Counted from the stretch's first letter, positions 51,490 to 59,905 are shown. The stretch: 64,000 bases of DNA from Streptomyces sp. R21 (GCF_041051975.1 NZ_CP163435.1:3720001-3784000), one strand, 5' to 3'. Program-made: numbers and translations. Notes: a model not told the origin generated them from the letters alone.

Positions 51490-51553
51490 GCTTGCCTGCA
51501 CGGGGGCTTGCCCGCACGGGGGCTTGCCCGCACGGGTGCTTGCCCGGACAGGT
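51490..51553. repeat. Four tandem 16-bp repeats near the VOC gene
   Basis: Units at 51490-51505, 51506-51521, 51522-51537 and 51538-51553 with consensus GCTTGCCCGCACGGGG, plus a partial fifth. They lie 66 bp beyond the stop codon of the VOC gene, which ends at 51620 on the minus strand. Confidence 0.85.
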
Positions 51554-51619
51554 GCTTCCCGATCACGAACGACGCAACTTGCGCAGCAGTACGGGCTGGG
51601 AGGACGCGTTCGCGGCCCC

Positions 51620-52054
51620 TCAGTCGAGACAGAACTCGTTGCCCTCGATGTCCTGCATCGTGATGCAGGACTCGTTCTCGTCATCGGCGACCTGTGTCAG
51701 CACGTGTACCGCGCCGACCGCGAGCAGTCGTGCGCATTCGGCCTCAAGTACGGCGAGGCGCTCCGCACCCACGAGCCCGGTGCCGGCCCGCACGTCGAGA
51801 TGCACCCGGTTCTTGACGACCTTGCCTTCGGGAACGCGCTGGAAGTACAGCCGCGGGCCCTCGCCCGAGGGATCGACGCAGGCGGACCATGAATCCCGGT
51901 GCTCGGGCGGCAGCGAGCGATTGTAATCGTCCCAAGTGGAGAACCCCTCCGGCGGCGGCGGTACGACGTACCCCAGCACCTCGCACCAGAAGCGGGCGAC
52001 GCGCTCAGGTTCCGCGCAGTCGAAGGTGACTTGGAACTTCTTGATCAACGCCAT
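51620..52054 (-). CDS. VOC-superfamily (glyoxalase-like) protein
   Basis: 144 residues from ATG 52054. The beta-alpha-beta-beta-beta units are KFQVTFDCAEPERVARFWCEVLGY and KNRVHLDVRAGTGL...ARLLAVGAVHV, ending ITMQDIEGNEFCLD. Metal ligands typical of the family are His in HLDV and Glu in NEF. Substrate unknown; related small proteins confer resistance or act as isomerases. The longer frame to 52114 is unsupported. Confidence 0.85.
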   Translation of the reverse strand: MALIKKFQVTFDCAEPERVARFWCEVLGYVVPPPPEGFSTWDDYNRSLPPEHRDSWSACVDPSGEGPRLYFQRVPEGKVVKNRVHLDVRAGTGLVGAERLAVLEAECARLLAVGAVHVLTQVADDENESCITMQDIEGNEFCLD

Positions 52055-52132
52055 CGGATCACCATAGCGGCGCGTGCTGGTCATCGGGACCCCGGATGTC
52101 ATCCGATCCGACAACCCGATCCGACAAACGCA

Positions 52133-52822
52133 TCAGCCCTGTTCGCTGGCGCTGCTGCTGTCCCCGCTGCTGTCGCTGTCGCCCGCATTCGCGCCCCTCG
52201 GGAACGTCACCTCCACGCGGCGGTTCTTCCTGCGGCCCTCCTCGGAGGTGTTGTCGGCGATGGGGTAGTCCTCGCTGTAGCCGCGCACCTCGAAGGTGAC
52301 GTCCTGGGAGCCGCCGAGCGCGCTCGCGAGTTGGTCGTGGACCGCTTCCGCGCGCTTCTTCGAGAGGGTCAGGCCGTGCGCGTACGAGCCGAGGTTGTCC
52401 GTGAACCCGAACACCCTGACTGTCGTCGCCTTCTGCGCCTTGATCTCGTCCGCGATCGCCTGGATGCGCGAACGCGCGTCCGGGTTCAGCGTGGAGCTGT
52501 CCTTCGGGAAGAGGACCTCTGCCTGGAGGGCGAACGTCACGTCCGAGTTGGTGTCCTCGCGGCGTTCCTCACCGCCGAGGTCCTCCACTACCGACTTGAT
52601 GTCCAGCACCTTGGCCGGCGCGAGCGTCGCCCCGTCCGCAAGCTTCAGGCCCGGGCTGTTGGCGTCCACCTCGGGGGGTGGAGAGGTCGTGACGCTGCCC
52701 GGGGGCGCGCTCGGGTCGTCGTCCGCGTACGCCGGGGCGCCGAGGGTCAGCGTGGCCAATACGGCGAGTGCTGTGAGGGTGGTCGCGGTGGCGCGGCGGG
52801 GGGCGGAGCGGGTGAGGGGCAT
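52133..52822 (-). CDS. OmpA-family secreted protein of the Tad locus
   Basis: 229 residues with a signal peptide (about 1-33, ending APAYADD). The OmpA-like peptidoglycan-binding domain (about 95-205) has VLFPKDSSTLNPDARSRIQAIADEI, VFGFTDNLGSYAHGLTLSKKRAEAV (TD-N-G...LS..RA) and RVEVTFP; the last residues are Ser/Asp-rich. It could anchor pilus components to the wall (inference). It lies 2 bp after the lipoprotein gene at the promoter-distal end of the minus-strand tad operon. Confidence 0.85.
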   Translation of the reverse strand: MPLTRSAPRRATATTLTALAVLATLTLGAPAYADDDPSAPPGSVTTSPPPEVDANSPGLKLADGATLAPAKVLDIKSVVEDLGGEERREDTNSDVTFALQAEVLFPKDSSTLNPDARSRIQAIADEIKAQKATTVRVFGFTDNLGSYAHGLTLSKKRAEAVHDQLASALGGSQDVTFEVRGYSEDYPIADNTSEEGRRKNRRVEVTFPRGANAGDSDSSGDSSSASEQG

Positions 52823-52824
52823 GG

Positions 52825-53418
52825 TTACTCGCCCTCGGTGAGTTCGATGGAGGCGGGGGGCATGGAGCCGACCTGGAAGTCGACCTTTGTGGTGCCTTCA
52901 GGGGGAGCGGGGAATTGGGCGAACCAGTCGGTCGTCTCACCAGGCTGAACACCTCCCGTGAACCGGGTGCACAGGCAGCGCCCCTCTGTGTCGCGAAGGA
53001 CGAGGTACTTCTTCTTTCCCGCCTGGTCGATCAGGCTCGCTCCGGCAATTGATCCACCGTTCTTGGCCAGTTCACGCTCGTCGCCCATCCAGTCAGCAGC
53101 CACCCATGACTTACCGCCGCCGTTCGTCACCGTCCCCTTGACCGTGACAAACCCCCCCTGGTCACGGGCGGCAGAGGTGACCTTGAGACTCAGGTCCCCA
53201 CCTTTCACTTCGGCCAGCGCCTGTTCTGGGGTAGCCGACTCCGACCCCTTGTCCTTATTGTCGCCGTTGCTTTGGCTCGCCGGGGTCGACGAGGACGCGC
53301 CCTTGTCCGACTTGTTGTCGTCTCCCCCGCCGCAGCCGGCCACCGTGAGGAGCAACCCAGTCGTGATAGCCACGGCGGACAGTGCCCTGCGGGCCTTCAT
53401 GGTGCGCCGGAGATCCAT
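52825..53418 (-). CDS. Secreted lipoprotein of the Tad locus
   Basis: 197 residues. Lipobox TVAGC after an N-terminal hydrophobic stretch (ALSAVAITTGLLLTVAGC), then a Ser/Asp/Lys-rich linker to about residue 60. The remaining domain has GGDLSLKVTSAARDQGGFVTV and RDTEGRCLCTRFTGGVQPGETTDWFAQFPAPPEGTTKVDF, a beta-sandwich-like (DUF4352-type) pattern, inferred by eye. Role unknown; position suggests a pilus-associated or wall-exposed accessory. Confidence 0.75.
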   Translation of the reverse strand: MDLRRTMKARRALSAVAITTGLLLTVAGCGGGDDNKSDKGASSSTPASQSNGDNKDKGSESATPEQALAEVKGGDLSLKVTSAARDQGGFVTVKGTVTNGGGKSWVAADWMGDERELAKNGGSIAGASLIDQAGKKKYLVLRDTEGRCLCTRFTGGVQPGETTDWFAQFPAPPEGTTKVDFQVGSMPPASIELTEGE

Positions 53419-53433
53419 CGGTACGGCTTCCTC

Positions 53434-54042
53434 TCACTCGGCCAGATGCACAGAGAACAGCACGGACGCGTCAGGAAGGTCGTCCGGATTGAAGTCTTCG
53501 GGGTCAATGTTCACGGTCTCGCCGTCGCAATTCAGCTCGACTGGCTTCTTCGGGTCCGCGTCCAAATCGAAATCGCAGCGTGGCTGGATGACGGCGATGG
53601 CATGGGCTCTGGCCTGCATGCCCTCCGTGCCAGGGATGATCGAGTCGCCAACGGTGTAGTTGGTCTGGATGTCGGCCTGGTATCCGGGGTAGCCGTTCCA
53701 CACGCCTGGCTGCACGCTCTGAAGAGTCGAGTCGTTCTGGGCCGCCAATTGCATGGCCGCAGCGGTCGTCCCCGCACCCGCAGGGTCCGCTTCGCCGTCG
53801 AGCCAGTCCAACCAGTTGTCGTCCTGGCCGATGGCGCCGCTCAGCTGGTCCATCAGCTCGTCCCGGGCGTCCTGCGCCGCCGCCAACGCAGCAGCGTCCG
53901 CCGCAGATTGAGCTCCATTGCGGGCGGACGCTGCTTGAGCGAATGCGAAAAAGGCGAACGCAGCGAAGAGCAGAATCCCCGTCAGCCAGATGTAGATGGG
54001 GAGAGTCTGTCCTCGGTCGCCGAAATGGCCTAGCCCTGTCAG
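53434..54042 (-). CDS. TadG-like Tad pilus protein with a non-canonical start
   Basis: About 203 codons. The N-terminus has the TadE/TadG signature RGQTLPIYIWLTGILLFAAFAFFAFAQAASARNGAQSAADAAAL, a single transmembrane helix followed by a helical pilin-like arm. The rest is extracellular and has DSIIPGTEG and RAHAIAVIQPRCDFDLD. No ATG, GTG or TTG lies between the preceding gene's stop and RGQT; CTG at 54042 overlaps that stop (CTGA) and is the best candidate. The next possible starts lie inside the other frame, upstream to 54381. Start 0.35, gene 0.85. Confidence 0.75.
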   Translation of the reverse strand: MTGLGHFGDRGQTLPIYIWLTGILLFAAFAFFAFAQAASARNGAQSAADAAALAAAQDARDELMDQLSGAIGQDDNWLDWLDGEADPAGAGTTAAAMQLAAQNDSTLQSVQPGVWNGYPGYQADIQTNYTVGDSIIPGTEGMQARAHAIAVIQPRCDFDLDADPKKPVELNCDGETVNIDPEDFNPDDLPDASVLFSVHLAE

Positions 54043-54254
54043 CCTCCGATGACGCTGGTCACGGCATCCAGGATCGCGCCTGAAATCAACCCGTCCAACC
54101 CCAACCCGTCGATCAACGTGAAGATCCCCGCAATGATGATCATCAAGCCCGCATACTCCACGAACCCGGCCCCCGCGTCGCGACCCCGGCCCCGCATCCG
54201 GGAGACCACGGTTCGCCTCCACCCGCGGAGCGTGTGCTTCGTCCTCGTCACCAT
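54039..54254 (-). CDS. Flp-type prepilin of the Tad pilus
   Basis: 71 residues. The basic leader TKHTLRGWRRTVVSRMRGRGR ends before DAGAGFVEYAGLMIIIAGIFTLI, which fits the class III prepilin rule of Flp/TadV cleavage (a G-A-G-F-V-E-Y core, the Glu being position +5). The hydrophobic region is about 40-60. Flp is the major subunit of Tad pili. The TGA stop overlaps the CTG proposed for the TadG-like gene. ATG 54254 is chosen; a frame to 54311 and GTG at 54251 are alternatives. Confidence 0.8.
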   Translation of the reverse strand: MVTRTKHTLRGWRRTVVSRMRGRGRDAGAGFVEYAGLMIIIAGIFTLIDGLGLDGLISGAILDAVTSVIGG

Positions 54255-54368
54255 GGCCTCTGCCCTCCCAGCCGATACGGCTACCAACCCGAGCACCGTA
54301 CGTGAGAACACGCCTACTCCGGGTGGGCCCAGGGGCCCAACTTCCCGGCTGTGGAGGCGAGGGCGGAG

Positions 54369-55184
54369 TCATCGGCTCCACCCCCCGCGCGCCGTGCCCA
54401 GCCAGTGGGCGATGGCTTCGCTGCGTGAGGAACTGTGCAGCTTTGCGAAGATGCGGTTGATGTGGTTCTTGACGGTCTTCTCGCTGATGAAGCAGGCGGC
54501 GGCGATCTGTTGGTTGTTCATGCCGGATGCGATGAGATCCATGACCTCCACCTCCCGTGAACTCAGGCCGAAGTCCGGCTGGTTGGGGGTGCGGCGATGA
54601 ACTGCCGCCGCGTGTGCGAGTCGAGCCTTTGACGACTGTGCCACAACTGGTTGCAGATGCGAAGAGGTTTTGTTCGGTTCGTGCGAAACGCTGAGCGAAG
54701 ATGAGACAGAGGCGGCGGACCCGACAGGCACGACCGGTACGACCGGTACGACCGGTACGACCGGCACAGCCGGCACCACAGACCCGGCGATGGGCTTGCC
54801 CTTCCTCATGTTCCTTACTGCGCTGATCAGTTCAGGGGCCGTGAACTCGCCGTGGATCAGGTAGCCCGACGCGCCTCGGCGCAGGGCCTCGGCCACCACC
54901 TCGGGTTCTCGGCTGTACGTCAGCATCATGACCGGTGCCAGGCGGGCCAGTTCGGGGAGGGCGGTGAGGCCGTCGGTGCCGGGCATGCGGACGTCCAGGA
55001 GGACTACGTCGGGGCGCAGGTGAGCGGCCGAGGAGAGGGCCTTCTCGCCGTCCGGTTCGGCCGCGACGACCTCGATGTCGGGGTGGGCGTTCAGCAGGGC
55101 GGTGAGTCCGGCCCGTACGACGGGGTTGTCGTCGGCGACGAGCACGCGCAAGGGCGGGCCGGAGAGAAGGTGCTGGTCAGGCAT
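54369..55184 (-). CDS. NarL/LuxR-type response regulator of the Tad locus
   Basis: 271 residues. The receiver domain has VLVADDNPVVRAGL, the phosphorylation Asp in LLDVRMPGTDGLTAL, and the switch residues in MMLTYSREPEVVAEAL. The LuxR-type helix-turn-helix (about 205-265) reads LSSREVEVMDLIASGMNNQQI, then FISEKTVKNHINRIF. The linker contains VVPVVPVVPVVPVG coded by 9-bp repeats near 54730-54777. It overlaps the histidine kinase gene by 8 nt and lies inside the pilus operon. It probably controls pilus genes (inference). Confidence 0.93.
   Translation of the reverse strand: MPDQHLLSGPPLRVLVADDNPVVRAGLTALLNAHPDIEVVAAEPDGEKALSSAAHLRPDVVLLDVRMPGTDGLTALPELARLAPVMMLTYSREPEVVAEALRRGASGYLIHGEFTAPELISAVRNMRKGKPIAGSVVPAVPVVPVVPVVPVVPVGSAASVSSSLSVSHEPNKTSSHLQPVVAQSSKARLAHAAAVHRRTPNQPDFGLSSREVEVMDLIASGMNNQQIAAACFISEKTVKNHINRIFAKLHSSSRSEAIAHWLGTARGGWSR
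54730..54777. repeat. 9-bp tandem repeats in the response regulator linker
   Basis: Consecutive ACGACCGGT units (about five, including partial units) code the V-V-P repeats in the linker between receiver and helix-turn-helix domains. The unit is divisible by three, so changes in copy number would keep the frame. Confidence 0.8.
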
Positions 55185-56643
55185 GGGCGGCCTCCTCTTG
55201 GGAAGCGTGGGGAGCAGAAGGGGAGGGGAGCGGGAGGTGTACGGACACCTCGGTGCCTCCAGGGGTCGGGCGGCCCAGGTTGAGCGTGCCGCCCAGGCTC
55301 GCGGCGCGTTCCGCCATGCCCTGCAGTCCGAAGTGGCCGGTTCTGGTCAGGTCGTCGAGGGCGAGGCCGGGTGGGAGACCGGTTCCGTCGTCCCGTACGT
55401 GGAGGTCGAGTCCGGCGGTGGAGAAGCCGAGTTCGACCTCCACTCGGGTCGCCCGGGCGTGGCGGTGGGTGTTTTCCAGGGCCTCGGAGACGATCGCCAG
55501 GACGTGGTGTGTGGTGGTGCACGGGAGGGGTGGGGCGCCCAGAGGGGGGTCGTACGTCGTCCTGATGCCCGTGCGCGTGCTGAACTCCGCGATGCGGGCG
55601 GTGAGTTCCGCCGTCAGGCCTCCCGGGGGTGCTGTCAGGTCCGTGTGGTGGCGTAGGTCCGAGAGCAGGTCGCGGGATTCCGCCGCCGCCCGGCGGGCCG
55701 CGCCCGCCACCACCGTCGCCTGGCGCTTGAGGGTGCCCGGGTCGGCACCGTCGGCCGAGGCCGCGAGAGCCTCTGCCGCCAGGGCCAGGCCGTGCAGCGT
55801 CTTCGCGACCGAGTCGTGCATCTCGCGGGCCAGGCGCGCCCGTTCGGACTCGACGGCCTCGGCGACCGCGAGACGGGAGTTCGCCTCGGAGAGCGCCTGG
55901 CTCGCCGTCCCGAAGCGGAACATCAGGTTGCGGAGGGTCACGCCGATGATGCCGGCGGCGATGCAGAATCCCGCGATGAGGAGAGTGTTCGCGCCTGAGC
56001 CCGGACGGTGTTCCCAGGCCCGGTAGACCGTCAGCAGGACCACCAGTTGCAGTCCGGTGAAGACTCCCGAGCCTCGCCAGCCGTAGAGGAGGCCCGCGAG
56101 GAGCGGGGTGCAGACCGTCGCGTAGGCGAGTGGGGACGCCGGGGACGCGGTGAGGAGGAGTATCGCGCCGAAGCCGAGGTCTGCTGCGAGGAGGGTGGGG
56201 TGGGCGAGGAGGCGGGGGGCCAGGCGGTCCCAGTCTCTGAGCATGGCGTAGGAGCCCATGATGCCCAGGACTGCGGCGGAGAGGACGCCGTAGCGGGGAA
56301 GACCGTCCGTCGCGTTCGTCATGGCGAAGGGGGCGCCTACGGCTATTGCTGCCAGTCGTACGGCGAATGCCTGCCGGCACAGGGCCTGTAGGGCGTTGAG
56401 CTGGAGGCGGAGGCTTCCTGGGGCGGGGGCGTCGTCTGCCAGGTACCCGGCGTCGGGGGACCAACTTCCGATGGCGCCGTCTTCTGTGTCCAGCTCATCG
56501 GTGTCCCGGTCGCCGTCGGGGTGGGTTGCGCAGCCCGGCGCTATCGAGGTGCCGCTCTCCTGGGGACGAGCGCCGCCCCCAGCGTCACGATTGCCCGCAG
56601 TGGCGACGGTTCCCCACAGCTGCCACGCCCCGCTGCCCCTCAT
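55177..56643 (-). CDS. NarL-type sensor histidine kinase of the Tad locus
   Basis: 488 residues from ATG 56643, whose first base overlaps the tadC stop (TGATG). Residues 1-80 are charged and Gly/Asp-rich. About six to seven hydrophobic segments follow (FAMTNATDGLPRYGVLSAAV to LLIAGFCIAAGIIG). The HisKA_3 box is ARLAREMHDSVAKTLHGLAL (His in REMHDS); the catalytic domain has VSEALENTHRHARA and DLHVRDDGTGLPPG. It likely phosphorylates the response regulator downstream. The frame reaching 56991 reads through TadC and is not used. Confidence 0.92.
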   Translation of the reverse strand: MRGSGAWQLWGTVATAGNRDAGGGARPQESGTSIAPGCATHPDGDRDTDELDTEDGAIGSWSPDAGYLADDAPAPGSLRLQLNALQALCRQAFAVRLAAIAVGAPFAMTNATDGLPRYGVLSAAVLGIMGSYAMLRDWDRLAPRLLAHPTLLAADLGFGAILLLTASPASPLAYATVCTPLLAGLLYGWRGSGVFTGLQLVVLLTVYRAWEHRPGSGANTLLIAGFCIAAGIIGVTLRNLMFRFGTASQALSEANSRLAVAEAVESERARLAREMHDSVAKTLHGLALAAEALAASADGADPGTLKRQATVVAGAARRAAAESRDLLSDLRHHTDLTAPPGGLTAELTARIAEFSTRTGIRTTYDPPLGAPPLPCTTTHHVLAIVSEALENTHRHARATRVEVELGFSTAGLDLHVRDDGTGLPPGLALDDLTRTGHFGLQGMAERAASLGGTLNLGRPTPGGTEVSVHLPLPSPSAPHASQEEAAHA

Positions 56644-57533
56644 CAGCGGCCCAAAATCGAGCCGAAGTTCGTCCCCGAGCCCAGGAACATGCCCGTGGCG
56701 ATCAGGATCATCGTGGCCGGGAGCATGAAGACGAGGGTGACCATGGTGGCCTTGGGGATGGTGCGGGCGGCGCGTCGGCGGGCGTTCTGGGCGTCGGTGC
56801 GGCGCATGTCGGTGGCCAGTTGGATCAGCGTCTCCGCGATGGGGGAACCCAGTTCCTCGCCCTGCTGGAGAGCCGAGACGAACTGCGCCACCTGCTCGGA
56901 GGAGTTGCGCTTGCGCAGTTCGTCGAAGGCCTGGCGGCGGCTTACGCCCATGTCCATCTGGCGGAGAGTGATCCGCAGTTCGTCGGCCCACGGGCCCTCG
57001 TACTTCTCCGCCACCCGGTCCAGTGCCTGGCGGAAGCCGAGACCCGCCGAGACGACGACCGCGAGGACGTCGAGGAAGTCGGGGAGGGTGCGGTCGATGA
57101 CCTCCTTGCGCTCGCGGATGGCCTGCCAGATCAGGGCGTCGGCGGCGATCAGGCCGAAGATCAACGTCAGTGCAGAGAAGAGGAGTTGGCCGTTGGAGAG
57201 GAAGACGAGGGCGAGTACGACGCCGAAGATGCCGTAGACCGCACGGCGGGCGGCGTAGCGGTTGAGGGTCAGGCCGCCGGGGTTGCCCGCCATGTCGATG
57301 CGGCGGCGTTTGGCGTCGACCCGGCGGGGGCCCATCAGGCGCAGGACCAGGGGCGCGAAGCGCATGCCCAGGCGGTCGACGGCCGAGTCCGCCTTGGATA
57401 CCCGGGTCGCGCCGACCTCCAGGGCGAGCGCGAGGTCGCCGGGCAGCTTGGCGTCGGCGCGGATCATCCGGATGCCGAGGAGGACGCCCGCGACGGACAC
57501 GGCCATCGCGAGGGCGAGCAGCAGCGCGAACAA
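56643..57533 (-). CDS. tadC: TadC-like type II/IV secretion F-domain protein
   Basis: 296 residues, starting at TTG (57533) with GGGGAG about 11 nt upstream. The T2SS-F domain has DFLDVLAVVVSAGLGFRQAL, AFDELRKRNSSEQVAQFVSAL, and transmembrane segments near 5-20, 95-110, 115-130 and 270-290 (MVTLVFMLPATMILIATGMF). It is paired with the TadB protein to form the inner-membrane platform. The stop overlaps the kinase start. The rare TTG start is noted. Confidence 0.88.
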   Translation of the reverse strand: MFALLLALAMAVSVAGVLLGIRMIRADAKLPGDLALALEVGATRVSKADSAVDRLGMRFAPLVLRLMGPRRVDAKRRRIDMAGNPGGLTLNRYAARRAVYGIFGVVLALVFLSNGQLLFSALTLIFGLIAADALIWQAIRERKEVIDRTLPDFLDVLAVVVSAGLGFRQALDRVAEKYEGPWADELRITLRQMDMGVSRRQAFDELRKRNSSEQVAQFVSALQQGEELGSPIAETLIQLATDMRRTDAQNARRRAARTIPKATMVTLVFMLPATMILIATGMFLGSGTNFGSILGR

Positions 57534-57552
57534 CGTAACCCCAACTCCCCTC

Positions 57553-58497
57553 TCAGACTTCGATCTTGCCGAGTCGGCGGATGACGAAGAAGCCGACCGT
57601 GTAGAGGCCCAGCGAGATCAGGACCAGCGCCTGGCCGAGCGGGGAGCCGGTGACGCGGGCCAGCGCGCCCTCGTTCGAGGAGTTGATCAGGACGAGGGAG
57701 CCGAGGCCGAGGAGCGGCACGGTGAAGGCGGTCGCGTTGACCTCGGAGAGCATGGTGCGGATCTCACGACGTGTCTCCTTGCGGTCCTCAAGGGTCTGGG
57801 TGAGGTTGCGGAGGGAGCTGACCACCGATCCGCCTGCCTTGTTGGCGAGGACGAGGGTCGTGACGAGGACGATCAGCTCGCGGGACGGGAGGCGTTCGGC
57901 GAGTTCACCGAGGGCGTCGTCGATCGTGCGTCCCAGCGCCAACTGATCTGCCACGTGGGCCAGTTCCTCGCCCGCCGGCGCCTCGAGCTCCTCCGCCGCC
58001 ATCGCCAGCGCCGTCCGCAGCGCGAGACCGGCGGCGGTGGCGTTGGCCAGCAGGCGTGCCACGTCCGGGAGTTGGTTGATGAAGGCCTCGATGCGTTTCT
58101 GGCGCTGCCAGTTGAGGAAGATGGCCGCGCTCCAAACGGCCACGAAGCCGGCGATCGGGCCGAAGAAGGGGGCGAGCGTCGCCGCCGCGATCAGCCAGAG
58201 CGCTACGACGACGGCGGTGACGTAGGTGAAGAACTCTCCCGCCGTGACGTCGAGTCCCGTCGCCGACAGGCGCAGGTGGATGGTGCGGCCGAGGCGGGTG
58301 CGGCGCAGCCGGCGGTCGATCGCGGCGAAGCGGCGGACGCGGCCGGCGGCCGTGCGCAGCGGGCCGCCGCCGGAGAGGCGGTCGACGAGGGCCTGGCGCT
58401 GGGCGCGCCCAGACGCGTACGTATGCACGCCCGCGACGGCCAGCGTGCCGCACAGGACGGTGGCGCCGAGCGCGAGGAGAGCCGGGTCGCTGTTCAC
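57553..58497 (-). CDS. tadB: TadB-like type II/IV secretion F-domain protein
   Basis: 314 residues from GTG 58497 with AGGAGG 8 nt upstream; a GTG at 58506 lies inside the ribosome-binding site. Transmembrane segments at about 8-27, 94-128 (VTAVVVALWLIAAATLAPFF), and two at the C-terminus. The F-domain reads NATAAGLALRTALAMAAEEL and ELIVLVTTLVLANKAGGSVV. It is the second platform protein, 57 bp downstream of tadA and 19 bp upstream of tadC. Confidence 0.9.
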   Translation of the reverse strand: MNSDPALLALGATVLCGTLAVAGVHTYASGRAQRQALVDRLSGGGPLRTAAGRVRRFAAIDRRLRRTRLGRTIHLRLSATGLDVTAGEFFTYVTAVVVALWLIAAATLAPFFGPIAGFVAVWSAAIFLNWQRQKRIEAFINQLPDVARLLANATAAGLALRTALAMAAEELEAPAGEELAHVADQLALGRTIDDALGELAERLPSRELIVLVTTLVLANKAGGSVVSSLRNLTQTLEDRKETRREIRTMLSEVNATAFTVPLLGLGSLVLINSSNEGALARVTGSPLGQALVLISLGLYTVGFFVIRRLGKIEV

Positions 58498-58531
58498 GGC
58501 TCGCACCTCCTGAGGGTCTTCTCCGCGGCGG

Positions 58532-58585
58532 GCGTCATCCGATGGCCTGACTCGTATATGCGCGTCATCCGATGGCCTGCCTCGT
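58532..58585. repeat. Duplicated segment spanning the tadA stop codon
   Basis: GCGTCATCCGATGGCCTG occurs at 58532-58549 and 58562-58579, continuing with ACTCGT and CCTCGT. The right copy codes the last residues and stop of TadA (QAIG, TGA); the left copy repeats it in the tadA-tadB gap with a 30-bp offset. Confidence 0.85.
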
Positions 58586-59905
58586 GTTCAGTACGTCGAT
58601 GGCTTCGGCGACGCCGAAGGCCTGGGGCAGCGGTTCGCCCGCGACGTACAGCTTCTCCGCGACCGGGCGGGGCAGCGGGAGGTGCTCGAAGTGGCCGTGG
58701 ACGACGCGGTCGGCGCCGATGGGGCGGGGCACGAAGCGGGTGACGGTGGCTATGCGGAACTGTTCACGGCCGTGCGAGACGAGCAGGGCGATCTCGGCGA
58801 TCTTGCGGGAGCCGTCCGCGTGGCGGGCGAGTTGGACGACGACGTCGACCGCCGAGTTGATCTGGTCCTTCAACGCCTCGAAGGGGATGTTGACTTCGGA
58901 CATCGAGCCCAGGGTCTGCAGACGCATCAGCGCGTCCTCGGCCGAGTTGGAGTGGACGGTGGCGAGGGAGCCGTCGTGGCCGGTCGACATGGCCTGGAGC
59001 ATGTCGAGGGTCTCGCCGCCGCGGACCTCGCCGACGATGATGCGGTCGGGGCGCATGCGCAGGGAGTTGCGGACCAGGTCGCGGATGGTGATCTGGCCCT
59101 TGCCCTCGACGTTCGCGGGGCGGGACTCCAGGCGGATGACGTGCTCCTGCTGGAGCTGGAGTTCGGCCGAGTCCTCGATGGTGATGATGCGTTCGTGGGT
59201 GGGGATCAGCCCGGAGAGGGCGTTGAGGAGGGTGGTCTTGCCCGATCCCGTTCCGCCGCTGACGATGACGTTGAAGCGGGCTCGGACGAAGGCCGCGAGC
59301 AGCATCAGCATCTGCTCGTCGAGCGAGCCGAGGGCGATGAGTTCGGGGAGTGTGTAGGCGCGCGGGAAGCGGCGGATCGTGAGGGTCGGGCCGGTGAGGG
59401 CGAGCGGCGGGATGATGACGTTCACGCGTTCGCCGGTGGGCAGGCGGGCGTCGACCATCGGGTTGGACTCGTCGACCCGCCTGTTGACGGTCGAGACGAT
59501 GCGTTCGATGGTCTGCATGAGCTGCTCGTTCGAGGCGAAGCGCAACGGGAGTTGCTCGACTCGGCCCGCTCGCTCCACGAAGATCGAGTCCGGTCCGTTG
59601 ACCATGATCTCGGTGATCGACGCGTCGGCGAGGAGCGGTTCGAGGACGCCGAGGCCGAGCGCCTCGTCGACGACTCTGCGGATCAGCTGGGAGCGCTCGG
59701 AGGAGGAGAGGACCGGACCCTCGCGGCTGATGATGTGGCCGAGGACGCGCTCCAGGCGGACCCGGCGCTCGGCTGCCGCCAGGCTCGACATCTCGGCGAG
59801 GTCGATCTCTTCGAGGAGCTTGGCCCGGTAGACGGCGACGAGGTGTCCGTCCTCGCGGGCCGGGCCCTTCTCGTCCGGGGCGGCGATACGGGAACGCAGG
59901 CTCAT
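58565..59905 (-). CDS. tadA: TadA/CpaF pilus assembly ATPase
   Basis: 446 residues, ATG with GAGGAG 9 nt upstream. Secretion ATPase motifs: SGGTGSGKTTLLNAL (Walker A), ITIEDSAELQLQQEHVIRLE (Asp box), EVRGGETLDMLQAMSTGHDG (Walker B/His box) and LATVHSNSAEDALMRL. The N-terminal part is the usual CpaF domain (EPLLADASITEIMVNGPDSI). It powers Flp pilus extension from the cytoplasm. It follows a small TadE gene and precedes tadB. Confidence 0.95.
   Translation of the reverse strand: MSLRSRIAAPDEKGPAREDGHLVAVYRAKLLEEIDLAEMSSLAAAERRVRLERVLGHIISREGPVLSSSERSQLIRRVVDEALGLGVLEPLLADASITEIMVNGPDSIFVERAGRVEQLPLRFASNEQLMQTIERIVSTVNRRVDESNPMVDARLPTGERVNVIIPPLALTGPTLTIRRFPRAYTLPELIALGSLDEQMLMLLAAFVRARFNVIVSGGTGSGKTTLLNALSGLIPTHERIITIEDSAELQLQQEHVIRLESRPANVEGKGQITIRDLVRNSLRMRPDRIIVGEVRGGETLDMLQAMSTGHDGSLATVHSNSAEDALMRLQTLGSMSEVNIPFEALKDQINSAVDVVVQLARHADGSRKIAEIALLVSHGREQFRIATVTRFVPRPIGADRVVHGHFEHLPLPRPVAEKLYVAGEPLPQAFGVAEAIDVLNTRQAIG

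Noticed and set aside
53434..54381. Long frame for the TadG-like protein from 54381
   Set aside because: Most of it is an alternative frame of the prepilin gene, and the TadG signature starts near 54,006; it would need translation over the prepilin sequence.
55177..56991. Extension of the histidine kinase to 56991
   Set aside because: The extra region is the out-of-frame TadC gene; ATG 56643 fits the overlap with the tadC stop.
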